A stretch of 64,000 nt of DNA from Actinomycetaceae bacterium MB13-C1-2. GTDB lineage: Bacteria; Actinomycetota; Actinomycetes; Actinomycetales; Actinomycetaceae. Below are positions 17,098 through 26,740 of this stretch, one piece after another. The notes beneath the pieces were generated by a model that was not told the DNA's origin, did not search any database, and saw nothing but the letters and a program-made list of their open reading frames with translations. Each line of letters starts with the position of its first letter. The stretch's first letter is position 1. The translations under genes were made by a program, and so were the position numbers. The stretch is from contig CP141731.1 in assembly GCA_035621235.1 (NCBI GenBank), positions 806,001 to 870,000 on the forward strand. Direction: 5' to 3'.

Positions 17098-17433
17098 GTG
17101 GTTGTCCTCATCCTCACCGCCTGCTCCGCAGGACTACGCGGCCATCTGACACGCTGGATGATGGAAGTCAGTCCAGGCGTGTTCGTTGGAAAGTTGAATC
17201 CTCGCCTTCGCGACCATGTGTGGGCGCTTACAATCGAGGACGGAAGCGGGCGTGCACTTCTCGTTTACAAAGATCGTTCAGCAGAACAGGGGTTCAGCGT
17301 GCGATCAAGTGACCACGACTGGCGTCCGACAGATTTTGATGGTGTAACAATGATGAGGCGATCAAGCGGATCGGGATCTTCTATGAAGAAGGGTTGGTCT
17401 GCCGCTTCGAGGTATCGAAGACGACGAGGATAA
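17098..17433 (+). CDS. cas2: Adaptation protein Cas2 (type I-E)
   Basis: Starting from GTG 17098, two bases after the cas1 stop, the 111-residue protein reads VVLILTACSAGLRGHLTRWM and then EVSPGVFVGKLNPRLRDHVW, as in Cas2e. The DWRPTDFDGVTMMRR strand marks the usual end. An extra tail of about 30 residues (KKGWSAASRYRRRRG at its end) is basic; similar basic tails are, as I recall, common in actinobacterial Cas2e. Cas2 bridges two Cas1 dimers and shapes the prespacer. The gene ends 80 bases before the first repeat. Confidence 0.94.
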   Translation: MVVLILTACSAGLRGHLTRWMMEVSPGVFVGKLNPRLRDHVWALTIEDGSGRALLVYKDRSAEQGFSVRSSDHDWRPTDFDGVTMMRRSSGSGSSMKKGWSAASRYRRRRG

Positions 17434-17513
17434 CACGCGGACAACGATTGCATCGAAAACGGAAAGTGAACGAAATTCAGGACTCCCCTCTGTAACCTCC
17501 CAGATCAGGAAGT
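17434..17513 (+). promoter_or_regulatory. CRISPR leader
   Basis: This 80-base AT-richer stretch lies between cas2 and the first perfect repeat. The cas-proximal repeats are uniform while the changed repeats are at the far end, so this is the leader, where new spacers enter and array transcription starts. No clear IHF-type site is recognisable; the leader may extend into the 3' end of cas2. Confidence 0.7.
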
Positions 17514-20266
17514 GTGCTCCCTGCGCGAGCAGGGATGATCCCAAGAACGGGGTCGGTAAATCCTTCGGTGGATCGTGCTCCCTGCGCGAGCAGGGATGAT
17601 CCCAGACCATGATCGGCTTCGGCATTTCAGCACAGGTGCTCCCTGCGCGAGCAGGGATGATCCCTGGTTGGCCGTCATTAGGAGTTCAACAACAACGTGC
17701 TCCCTGCGCGAGCAGGGATGATCCCTTGAGTTTCCCGGCCAGCCCCCCGAACATGCCGTGCTCCCTGCGCGAGCAGGGATGATCCCAGGGGCGTAGTCGT
17801 GTCAGCCAGGGCGGCTTCGTGCTCCCTGCGCGAGCAGGGATGATCCCGGCTCCACTTCTTCGCTTTGTGCCGTAGTTGCGTGCTCCCTGCGCGAGCAGGG
17901 ATGATCCCCATGAATAGTTGGATTGCACCCTGCAACAGAGGTGCTCCCTGCGCGAGCAGGGATGATCCCTCTGTGGGCAGCCCGTCCTTGTCGAAGCCAA
18001 CGTGCTCCCTGCGCGAGCAGGGATGATCCCTCGCTGGCACGCCCGTAAGAATCAGTGCCCATGTGCTCCCTGCGCGAGCAGGGATGATCCCTAAGTCCCC
18101 GTCCGCGCCGACCCCTGTCACAGGTGCTCCCTGCGCGAGCAGGGATGATCCCCGCCCTCATTTGCGGTTTCACCTTCGACCACGGTGCTCCCTGCGCGAG
18201 CAGGGATGATCCCGGAGGGGTGATTATCGGCGTCCACGGCGGATAGTGCTCCCTGCGCGAGCAGGGATGATCCCTGGCGACCTGCTAGAGAACCTGACCA
18301 TCGCCGGTGCTCCCTGCGCGAGCAGGGATGATCCCCAAACGGAAACTGCATTTGCTGGAGGAGAAATGTGCTCCCTGCGCGAGCAGGGATGATCCCATGC
18401 GACTGAGCGAAGTTTCCTTCGCCCTGATGTGCTCCCTGCGCGAGCAGGGATGATCCCCCGACGAGGCCACTGCGGGGCCACGCGATGAAGTGCTCCCTGC
18501 GCGAGCAGGGATGATCCCGAGCACTACTCAAAGGAGAACCAAAACCATGAGTGCTCCCTGCGCGAGCAGGGATGATCCCACTTGAACTGCAACCGTTCAG
18601 CAGGCGGCAAAGTGCTCCCTGCGCGAGCAGGGATGATCCCCCGACGAAGACATGCTCACCTTCATCGAAGAGGTGCTCCCTGCGCGAGCAGGGATGATCC
18701 CGGTCATTTCAGCAGCGGATTCACCTGACGCGAGTGCTCCCTGCGCGAGCAGGGATGATCCCTCGTCTACGGTGATTAGGTCCGTGACGCTCATGTGCTC
18801 CCTGCGCGAGCAGGGATGATCCCAAAATCCGCACCTCCGACAAATGCTCACCAATGTGCTCCCTGCGCGAGCAGGGATGATCCCAATTTCGATAAACCCA
18901 CAAGTTCGATCTGTTGGTGCTCCCTGCGCGAGCAGGGATGATCCATGCGACCTAGAAGACTGCCCCTGCCCAACCCAGTGCTCCCTGCGCGAGCAGGGAT
19001 GATCCGTACACGACGGCCAACCACCAAGGCAGCACCGCGTGCTCCCTGCGCGAGCAGGGATGATCCCCTGTCCGGTGTCGCAGTTGAGATCATCCAAACG
19101 TGCTCCCTGCGCGAGCAGGGATGATCCCACTGGGGGACACTAGAGGAAGCTACCGAAAAGGTGCTCCCTGCGCGAGCAGGGATGATCCCTGGTAGTCGAC
19201 TTCGGGGATCATGTCGGGTGAGTGCTCCCTGCGCGAGCAGGGATGATCCCACGCTGCACCTGCAACCGCTCAACCTCGGCAGGTGCTCCCTGCGCGAGCA
19301 GGGATGATCCCCAGGGCGGCTTCCTGCTCGGTGACAGCTTGCAGTGCTCCCTGCGCGAGCAGGGATGATCCCACGCGCACCAACCGCGAGAGAGCCTGTG
19401 AGGTGTGCTCCCTGCGCGAGCAGGGATGATCCCGCAACGGCGGGAAATCCACTATCGGCGCTCTCGTGCTCCCTGCGCGAGCAGGGATGATCCCCAAGTA
19501 GTTATGTACTATATCCATATGGACATGTGCTCCCTGCGCGAGCAGGGATGATCCCCACGAGCAGCCTCCTGTTTTGGGTAATAGAAAGTGCTCCCTGCGC
19601 GAGCAGGGATGATCCCGGTTCAGCGTCTGGCTGGTCGGGGTCGTTGGCGTGCTCCCTGCGCGAGCAGGGATGATCCCATTCGGGCAGGTCGCGACAAAAC
19701 CAAGGCCGTGTGCTCTCTGCGCGAGCAGGGATGATCCCTGATCAAGCTCTACGTGCGCATCCTCGATAGCATGCTCCCTGCGCGAGCAGGGATGATCCCA
19801 CTTTGCAGCAAACCAGCCGCGCAGCCTTGGCGTGCTCCCTGCGCGAGCAGGGATAATCCCTCACGACGGCGAACTGATTAGGGTCAAGCTTGGTGCTCCC
19901 TGCGCGAGCAGGGATAATCCCTGATCCCATTCGTCCTCAGTAAGGTACAAGGTGTGCTCCCTGCGCGAGCAGGGATGATCCCAAAACAGTCGGGCCGCAC
20001 TCAAGGTCATGCTGGTGCTCCCTGCGCGAGCAGGGATGATCCCGTTGAGCACCGTCCACTCTCGTTGAGTCATGCGTGCTCCCTGCGCGAGCAGGGATGA
20101 TCCCTTCGGGCAGGTACTTGCCGTTGTCGAGGCGGTGTGCTCCCTGCGCGAGCAGGGCTGATCCCTGGTCTACGGACATTCCTTCTTTGAGCAGGTGGTG
20201 CTCCCTGCGCGAGCAGGGATGATCCCGCCGTACCAATCAGCAACAAATTCGCTGACGCGTGCTCCC
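17514..20266 (+). CRISPR. Type I-E CRISPR array: 45 repeats of 29 bp, 45 spacers of 32 bp, truncated last repeat
   Basis: The repeat begins GTGCTCCC and ends ATGATCCC, with the stem CCCTGC-GCGA-GCAGGG between. It resembles the E. coli I-E repeat, and the period is exactly 61 from 17514 to 20198. The last spacer (20227-20258) is followed by only the first 8 repeat bases (20259-20266). Variant repeats: number 24 (18917) and 25 (18978) change the last base; 37 (19710) has C7T; 38 (19771) G1A; 39 and 40 (19832, 19893) G24A; 44 (20137) A22C. The spread of changes toward the right end places the leader on the left, so crRNAs are read from the plus strand with the cas genes. All spacers look distinct. 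Confidence 0.99.
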
Positions 20267-20436
20267 CACCTGACTACTCATTATGCCCCGAGGGAACCAT
20301 GTTATTCCGGACGGTACTTGGGTTCATGCCTAAACGGACGAGGTTCTTGACCGTGCCGAATCAACGCGGGGTTCACCACGTTCTGCGTTCGAAGCGGCCC
20401 GCGCGACTACCCTTGTTCACAGTAGGAGGTGACACC

Positions 20437-20823
20437 ATGACTGACCACCCCGTATACCGCACCATGGCGATCGGCAAGATCCACCGTGCGACGGTTACCG
20501 GTGCCGACGTCAATTACATCGGATCGATTTCGATTGACTCCGACCTACTGCACGCCGCCGACATCTACCCCGGGCAGCAAGTCGACGTGGTCAACGTGAC
20601 AAACGGTGCTCGACTCACCACCTACACGATCGAAGCACCCTCTGGCTCGGGAACGGTCCAACTCAACGGCGCGGCCGCACACCTAACCAGCATCGGCGAC
20701 GTCGTCATAATCATGGCGTATGCACAGGTACCCGAAGAAGCCGCCCGCGAACGCCTTCCTCGCGTTGTTTTAGTCGACGGTCAGAACAAGCCCATCCAAG
20801 TAGCAGACGACCTGGGTAAATAG
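20437..20823 (+). CDS. panD: Aspartate 1-decarboxylase
   Basis: The ATG at 20437 is preceded by AGGAGGTG at ideal spacing; the open frame further upstream is spurious. The 128-residue protein contains MAIGKIHRATVTGADVNY followed by the self-cleavage site Gly-Ser (in NYIGSISID), plus NVTNGARLTTY, SGTVQLNGAAA and GDVVIIMAYA. Cleavage before the serine creates the pyruvoyl group that decarboxylates aspartate to beta-alanine for pantothenate and CoA. It stands alone just after the CRISPR array, without panB or panC nearby. 170 bases with no gene separate it from the array. Confidence 0.95.
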   Translation: MTDHPVYRTMAIGKIHRATVTGADVNYIGSISIDSDLLHAADIYPGQQVDVVNVTNGARLTTYTIEAPSGSGTVQLNGAAAHLTSIGDVVIIMAYAQVPEEAARERLPRVVLVDGQNKPIQVADDLGK

Positions 20824-20941
20824 ACCGTTTACATCCTGTGGGTGGACTCGATCTAACTGTTCCTCATTCGCGACAGGCTTCTATTGAAGTTCTTGCATAT
20901 CTGAGCTCTGCTCCGGTTGCCCTGAGTATTCCGCGCGCACG

Positions 20942-20961
20942 TACGGACACAATCCGTCCGT
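20942..20961. other. Small hairpin between panD and guaB1
   Basis: ACGGAC and GTCCGT form a 6-bp inverted repeat around a 7-base loop, 120 bases after panD. No T-run follows, so a terminator function is unsure. The rest of 20824-21092 shows no gene. Confidence 0.35.
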
Positions 20962-21035
20962 AGGAAGACTCTACCGTCAGGCCAACAGGTAGGTCACCCC
21001 CGCCACCGCACATCTACTTTCCACCCGCCGCTTAA

Positions 21036-22541
<1,506 letters not shown>

Positions 22542-22661
22542 GGAGATCATCGCTCTGCGTGCCCCGATGCATCGGTGGCGCCGGAACGCGGGAAGGACAG
22601 CGCCCCTCCGAACGCTACCAACGCCATCGCTACCGAGGTGGCTTCCGTAGATGTTATGACC

Positions 22662-22682
22662 GTGAAGACTCGCAATCTTCAC
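22662..22682. terminator. Possible terminator hairpin between guaB1 and ybaK
   Basis: GTGAAGA and TCTTCAC form a perfect 7-bp stem with a 7-base loop between two convergent genes. There is no U-run, so it would be a weak intrinsic terminator at best. Confidence 0.35.
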
Positions 22683-22719
22683 GAGAATTGCGGATGAGGT
22701 GACCCCTTAGTCTCCTGCC

Positions 22720-23238
22720 CTACCTCGTTAGGTCTGCTGTTATTGCTCCGACCAATCTGCAGAGATCACTTGATACCAGCTCTACGCTGAACCCTCGTCT
22801 TCCTCCCGACACCAATATAGTGTCGTGATCCAAAGACGACCGATCCAGAACCGTTGGTAGCTCGCGCTTGGTGCCCAGAGGGGAGATGCCCCCGATGACA
22901 TATCCCGTAACAGCCTGGGCGGTGCGTTCGTCGGCCAACTCGACTGTTCGAGCCTTGGGTGCCCCAACCTCCGCGAGCGCCACCGCTGCTGACTTGAGGT
23001 TCAGCGTGTGCGACGCAGGAATAACCGCTATCCCCTGCTTGCCCTCGACCGTAACAACCAGTGTTTTGAAAACTCGGTCCGGGTCAATCCCAAGGGCAGT
23101 CGCAGCCTCAAGTCCGTACGAGGCACTCCTCGGGTCGTGCTCGTACATGTGCGGCATCCAGGGTACTTTTGCCTTATCAAGCACCATGGTTGCAGGCGTT
23201 GCCGGATGCTTTAGCTCACCAGACTTAGCACGACCCAT
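22720..23238 (-). CDS. ybaK: Cys-tRNA(Pro)/Cys-tRNA(Cys) deacylase YbaK/EbsC
   Basis: The 172-residue protein has TPATMVLDKAKVPW, YGLEAATALGIDPDRVFKTL and a conserved lysine in the KTLVV strand. AVIPASHTLNLKSAA, TGYVIGGISPLGTKRELPT and SGGRRGFSVEL complete the YbaK order. The enzyme removes wrongly attached cysteine from tRNA-Pro in trans, a proofreading role in translation. It starts at ATG 23238 and is divergent from the MFS gene (65 bases between starts) and convergent with guaB1. Confidence 0.94.
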   Translation of the reverse strand: MGRAKSGELKHPATPATMVLDKAKVPWMPHMYEHDPRSASYGLEAATALGIDPDRVFKTLVVTVEGKQGIAVIPASHTLNLKSAAVALAEVGAPKARTVELADERTAQAVTGYVIGGISPLGTKRELPTVLDRSSLDHDTILVSGGRRGFSVELVSSDLCRLVGAITADLTR

Positions 23239-23303
23239 TCACTGATCCTAACTTTTGTTCGCGGGAGAAACACCCCTGCTACCCGGACTATCATTTCTTA
23301 GAC

Positions 23304-24785
23304 ATGCAAACTCCAGTTTCTTCTCGCAGTTCCGGCGCGCCCGCGAAAAGCGCGGACCGCATTGACCCTGCCACCCGGACCAAGGGCGTTAACTCAGAGC
23401 GTGCCGTTACAACGCCCGACGCTGATAAGCCTGAAAGTCTTAATCGCAACCGAGCGTTCAATTATCTTTGGGCGGGTGAAACTGCAAGTCAGTTTGGCTT
23501 CCAGGTGGCAAGTCTTGCTATCACCACCACGGCGATTACTGTTCTTCACGCAACTGAAGAGCAGGTCGGCATCATTGGAGGATTGCAGACTCTCGCGTTC
23601 CTCCTCATTGGCCTTCCCGCCGGAGCGTGGGTTGATAGGTGGCGCAAGCGCCGGACGATGATTGTTGCTGACCTGGTTAGGATGATCGCGCTCGCAAGCA
23701 TCCCCTTGGCCTGGTGGATGGACTCCCTCTCGATATATCACTTGATGGTCGTAGTTCTCATTTTTGGGTTCGGTACGGTTTTCTTTGACGTTGCCTACCA
23801 GTCTTTTGTCCCCTCAATCGTTCGTAATCACCAGATTGGACAGGCAAACGGTCGACTTGAAGCCTCATTTCAAATCGCGCGCGTCGGTGGACCCGGTATA
23901 GCTGGATGGCTCATTGGTCTGATGAGCGCCCCCGTGACGTTCGTGCTCACCTCAGTCACACTGGGGATTTCGGCCGGTGCCATCGGGGCGATTCCCGGTC
24001 ATGAACCTAAGCGGAAGAAGCCGACGGACCAGAAACTCTGGCAACAGGTGAAAGAGGGAGTCGACTACGTCCGAGGCGAACCGCTCCTCGGCCCCCTCTT
24101 CCTATGCATCGCGGCACTGGGGCTATTCGGTCAGGGCGTGTGGGTACTGATGCCGATCCTCGCCCTTCGTGAACTGGGGATGAGTCCGCAGGTTCTCGGA
24201 ACCCTGCTGTCGGTTGGTGCCGTCGGCGGAGTGCTCGGCGCACTAATCAACCGCCGGATCGTCAGGCGTCTGGGCGAGGGCCACACGATCGCAATCTTCA
24301 ACACCTTGGGCGTACTCGTGAACTTCGCGATACCCATGTCAGTCCTGGCCGGTAGCCAAGCTTGGCTGGTGCTGGTAGTCACCGGTTTCGTCAACTCGTT
24401 CTTCATGACGGTCTATAACATCGTCCAGCTCAGTTTGCGCCAAAGAATCTGTCCGCCACACCTGCTTGGACGCCTCAATGCGACATTCCGCTTCGCGGTG
24501 TGGGGGGCGATGCCCGTCGGGTCATTCCTAGCTGGATGGCTTGCTGGCACCATTGGTGTAGTCCTGGCACTCTATGCATTTCAGGGGCTGAGCCTCGTGG
24601 CCGCGATCGCCATGTGGTTTACCCCGGTCGTCAAGAAAAACAGAATCGGTAGCTACGTCTCCCGTCTTGTCCAGCCAGGCAGTTCGGAAAGAGAACCGGT
24701 TGACAGTCCGATATCGACCTCGTCTACCGATACGTCGAACTATCAGAACATCAGCTTTCAAGACGATGTACCCCCATCGATCTAG
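23304..24785 (+). CDS. MFS exporter (EntS/MFS_3-like)
   Basis: The 493-residue protein has a polar N-terminus of about 45 residues, then RAFNYLWAGETASQFGFQVA, the usual start of MFS_3-type exporters. Twelve hydrophobic segments follow with the loop motif GAWVDRWRKRR between helices 2 and 3 (residues about 110) and the repeated equivalent in the second half (INRRIVRRLGEGH). The C-terminal 50 residues are Ser/Thr-rich and cytoplasmic. Relatives export siderophores or macrolides using the proton gradient; the substrate cannot be read from the sequence. No strong ribosome site is seen before the ATG. Confidence 0.85.
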   Translation: MQTPVSSRSSGAPAKSADRIDPATRTKGVNSERAVTTPDADKPESLNRNRAFNYLWAGETASQFGFQVASLAITTTAITVLHATEEQVGIIGGLQTLAFLLIGLPAGAWVDRWRKRRTMIVADLVRMIALASIPLAWWMDSLSIYHLMVVVLIFGFGTVFFDVAYQSFVPSIVRNHQIGQANGRLEASFQIARVGGPGIAGWLIGLMSAPVTFVLTSVTLGISAGAIGAIPGHEPKRKKPTDQKLWQQVKEGVDYVRGEPLLGPLFLCIAALGLFGQGVWVLMPILALRELGMSPQVLGTLLSVGAVGGVLGALINRRIVRRLGEGHTIAIFNTLGVLVNFAIPMSVLAGSQAWLVLVVTGFVNSFFMTVYNIVQLSLRQRICPPHLLGRLNATFRFAVWGAMPVGSFLAGWLAGTIGVVLALYAFQGLSLVAAIAMWFTPVVKKNRIGSYVSRLVQPGSSEREPVDSPISTSSTDTSNYQNISFQDDVPPSI

Positions 24786-24975
24786 GCCCGGCCTGCGAGG
24801 TGGCACAACAGCCAAATGCTCGCGTGGAGAACCTCCCATCCGTCGGCATCCTCGTCCGGTCCCCATGGATAGTGGGATTTTCGTGTCTATCGATGTTCTG
24901 GATCAGCGGCATGCCGCCATCAGTGCTCCAGGGTCACGTAGTGCGAAGACCGGTGCGAGGTCACGCGCGTTCGCT

Positions 24976-25698
24976 TTAGTCCAAGATCAAGGCGGCCTTC
25001 AGTGGGCTGTGGTCTGACAGGTCAGAATCTACAACGTCCCAATCAAGAACTTTGATGTTTTTGGAGACGATGATGTTGTCGATCATTCTGTGCTTCATTT
25101 CGGAGTCCATGTCCCCGCGGAACGTTTCGCGCCAGTCGTCTTCGTTGCCGTTCACCAGCTGGTAGTCCGGTCTAAAGAGATCGAGTTCATCGAGATTCTG
25201 GTCGGTGTTGAAATCGGCAGTCAGTATGCGGTACTCGTTCGGGTCTTCGTCCATCATTCTTTTTAGTACCTGTAGTTGGAGAGTTCGTAACCTAGTCGAC
25301 TCAAACGACAGGTGGGCGGTGTAGAAGGACACTGCGTCGCTGTCCAAGAGAATGTCCGCCCGTAATGCGCAGCGATCTTCCGCTGCTGCCGCTCTCGGCA
25401 AATTCAGCGTTTCGACACCAGTGAACTTCCGTCTGGAAATGATCGCGTTTCCATACTGACCACCGCCGTATGTGATCGCTTTCCCAAACGCCACATGCTC
25501 AAAAGGGCCGCTCTCGATAACACTGAGCCGGTTTACAACGGAACCGCCAGCAACCTCAGGAGTCGAGACGCCTTCGCTCACCTCTTGCAGCCCTGCGATC
25601 TCCACCCCTTCAGCCCAGAGTAACTCGAGCTGGGCAGTTGTGTTCTGCGGTGCCTGAACCCAGACGTTGTACGAGGCCACAATAAGTTCTGCCGTCAT
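24976..25698 (-). CDS. Endonuclease/exonuclease/phosphatase family protein
   Basis: ATG 25698 gives MTAELIVASYNVWVQAP, the start of the fold (SYNxW), and is preferred to the longer frame from 25737. The conserved points follow in order: GLQEVSEG near residue 38 (catalytic Glu), FYTAHLS near 110 (His), ILTADFNTDQN near 145 (Asp and Asn) and SDLSDHSPLKAAL at the end (Asp-His). At 240 residues this is a complete DNase I-like domain with no signal peptide. It could hydrolyse a phosphodiester in nucleic acid, a nucleotide or a phosphoinositide-like substrate. No partner gene is nearby. Confidence 0.88.
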   Translation of the reverse strand: MTAELIVASYNVWVQAPQNTTAQLELLWAEGVEIAGLQEVSEGVSTPEVAGGSVVNRLSVIESGPFEHVAFGKAITYGGGQYGNAIISRRKFTGVETLNLPRAAAAEDRCALRADILLDSDAVSFYTAHLSFESTRLRTLQLQVLKRMMDEDPNEYRILTADFNTDQNLDELDLFRPDYQLVNGNEDDWRETFRGDMDSEMKHRMIDNIIVSKNIKVLDWDVVDSDLSDHSPLKAALILD

Positions 25699-25817
25699 AC
25701 CCCAGACCTTACTCCAGTCGTTCGTACGTTCCGGCACGTAATCCAGCGTGACAAAACACCGAATAATGACTCAAGTGGATGTGTGATCATCGTTGATATT
25801 TCAACCGTTGTAGGTGG

Positions 25818-25890
25818 TGGAGCCAGGGGGACTCGAACCCCCAACCCCCTGCTTGCAAAGCAGGTGCGCTACCAATTGCGCCATGGCCCC
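25818..25890 (-). tRNA. tRNA-Ala (anticodon TGC)
   Basis: The minus strand folds into a 73-base cloverleaf. The acceptor GGGGCCA pairs with TGGCTCC with one G-T pair, the anticodon arm CTGC-TTTGCAA-GCAG has anticodon TGC, and the T-arm has GGTTCGAGTCC. The discriminator is A, and the CCA end is encoded directly after it (25815-25817 on the plus strand). It lies downstream of tRNA-Ile and gyrA. Confidence 0.97.
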
Positions 25891-25933
25891 TATGTATTTA
25901 TCGGCTCACCCCGCGAGGTAAACCGGCGGTTGA

Positions 25934-26059
25934 TCAGACTTCAGGTTCAACCTCATGCCATACTACCGGGCTGTCCGTCAGGTCGTATGCCGTGCGAATC
26001 CCAAAAGCCACCACCGCCGCCGCAACTACCAGTGCTCCGAGTTTCACGAACTTCTTCAT
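25934..26059 (-). CDS. 41-residue membrane peptide, DLW-39-like by position
   Basis: On the minus strand ATG 26059 opens a short frame: MKKFVKLGALVVAAAVVAFG, then IRTAYDLTDSPVVWHEVEPEV and a TGA. GGGGTGAGAG lies directly upstream. The product has a basic N-terminus, one hydrophobic helix (residues 6-20) and an acidic tail. Actinobacteria often carry a tiny membrane protein (DLW-39 family) beside gyrA and the tRNA-Ile/tRNA-Ala pair; this gene sits between the two tRNAs and matches in size and layout, though the DLW motif itself is not present. Its function is unknown. Confidence 0.65.
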   Translation of the reverse strand: MKKFVKLGALVVAAAVVAFGIRTAYDLTDSPVVWHEVEPEV

Positions 26060-26087
26060 GCTCTCACCCCAGTTATCGCAACGGCTG

Positions 26088-26161
26088 TGGGCCTAGATGG
26101 ACTCGAACCATCGACCTCAGTCTTATCAGGACTGCGCTCTAACCAACTGAGCTATAGGCCC
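26088..26161 (-). tRNA. tRNA-Ile (anticodon GAT)
   Basis: The 74-base minus-strand sequence starts GGGCCTA and ends TAGGCCC plus discriminator A. Its anticodon arm CAGTC-CTGATAA-GACTG carries GAT, and the T-arm reads GGTTCGAGTCC. CCA is not encoded (CAG follows). It lies between the DUF3566 gene and tRNA-Ala on the same strand. Confidence 0.97.
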
Positions 26162-26245
26162 GTTACAACAATGAAAAACACTACCGGACGGCATCACCCT
26201 GCGGCAAACCAGTTCACCCAAAATGCAGTGTGATATCTCGTATGT

Positions 26246-26740
26246 TTACTCATCCATCAAAGAGACGCGGATCCCTCCGACCAGCGCCGCAATCAGGTTG
26301 TACAGCAACGCAGCCAACGCCGACATCGCGGTGAAGATCACGACATTTGCAACTCCCAGAATGGTTGAGTACGAGATGACGCGCGGTAGCCTCATGTATT
26401 CCAACAGTCCGAGGAAGCGTTCGGCGTTGAGTTCCGTCAGGAAGTCCTCCATCGAGCCGAACACGCCCATTCCGTCCAGCAGGAACCACAAGACGATTGC
26501 CGCAACCACGGTCGCTATTCCGATTGCAATCGAGATCAAGAAGCTGGTCTTCAGTACGCTCCACGCGTCGATGCGCGCGATTGTCACGTCGGACCGTCGT
26601 GGCTCGTCCAGGTACTGCGCCTCTTGAACGTAGTAGTCGAAAGATCCAGCCTGATCCTCAATGTACTCTGTCTGTTCAACCTCGTGTGAGGGTGGAGGCG
26701 GTGCGCCAATGTCTTCGCTGGTTACGGTCTGATCAGACAT
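26246..26740 (-). CDS. DUF3566 transmembrane protein
   Basis: The 164-residue protein has a polar, Pro/Glu-rich N-terminal third. The DUF3566 domain follows: [20 protein letters not shown], a membrane helix around residues 65-87, a short amphipathic loop with [12 protein letters not shown], and a second helix from about 115 to 150 ending in [10 protein letters not shown]. The family is an actinobacterial inner-membrane protein always found next to gyrA; its role is unknown. The start overlaps the gyrA stop by 8 bases, so it is co-transcribed with the gyrase genes. Confidence 0.92.
   Translation of the reverse strand: MSDQTVTSEDIGAPPPPSHEVEQTEYIEDQAGSFDYYVQEAQYLDEPRRSDVTIARIDAWSVLKTSFLISIAIGIATVVAAIVLWFLLDGMGVFGSMEDFLTELNAERFLGLLEYMRLPRVISYSTILGVANVVIFTAMSALAALLYNLIAALVGGIRVSLMDE

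Noticed and set aside
17678-20236. Series of minus-strand open frames with repeated GSSLLAQGA, DHPCSRREH and GIIPARAGST segments
   Set aside because: They are the CRISPR repeat read in three frames; the periodic motif has no ribosome sites and no protein-like composition.
17543-20258. Self-targeting spacers against genes in this window
   Set aside because: I saw no spacer that matches a window gene by eye; a proper search of both strands of the full genome would be needed to settle it.
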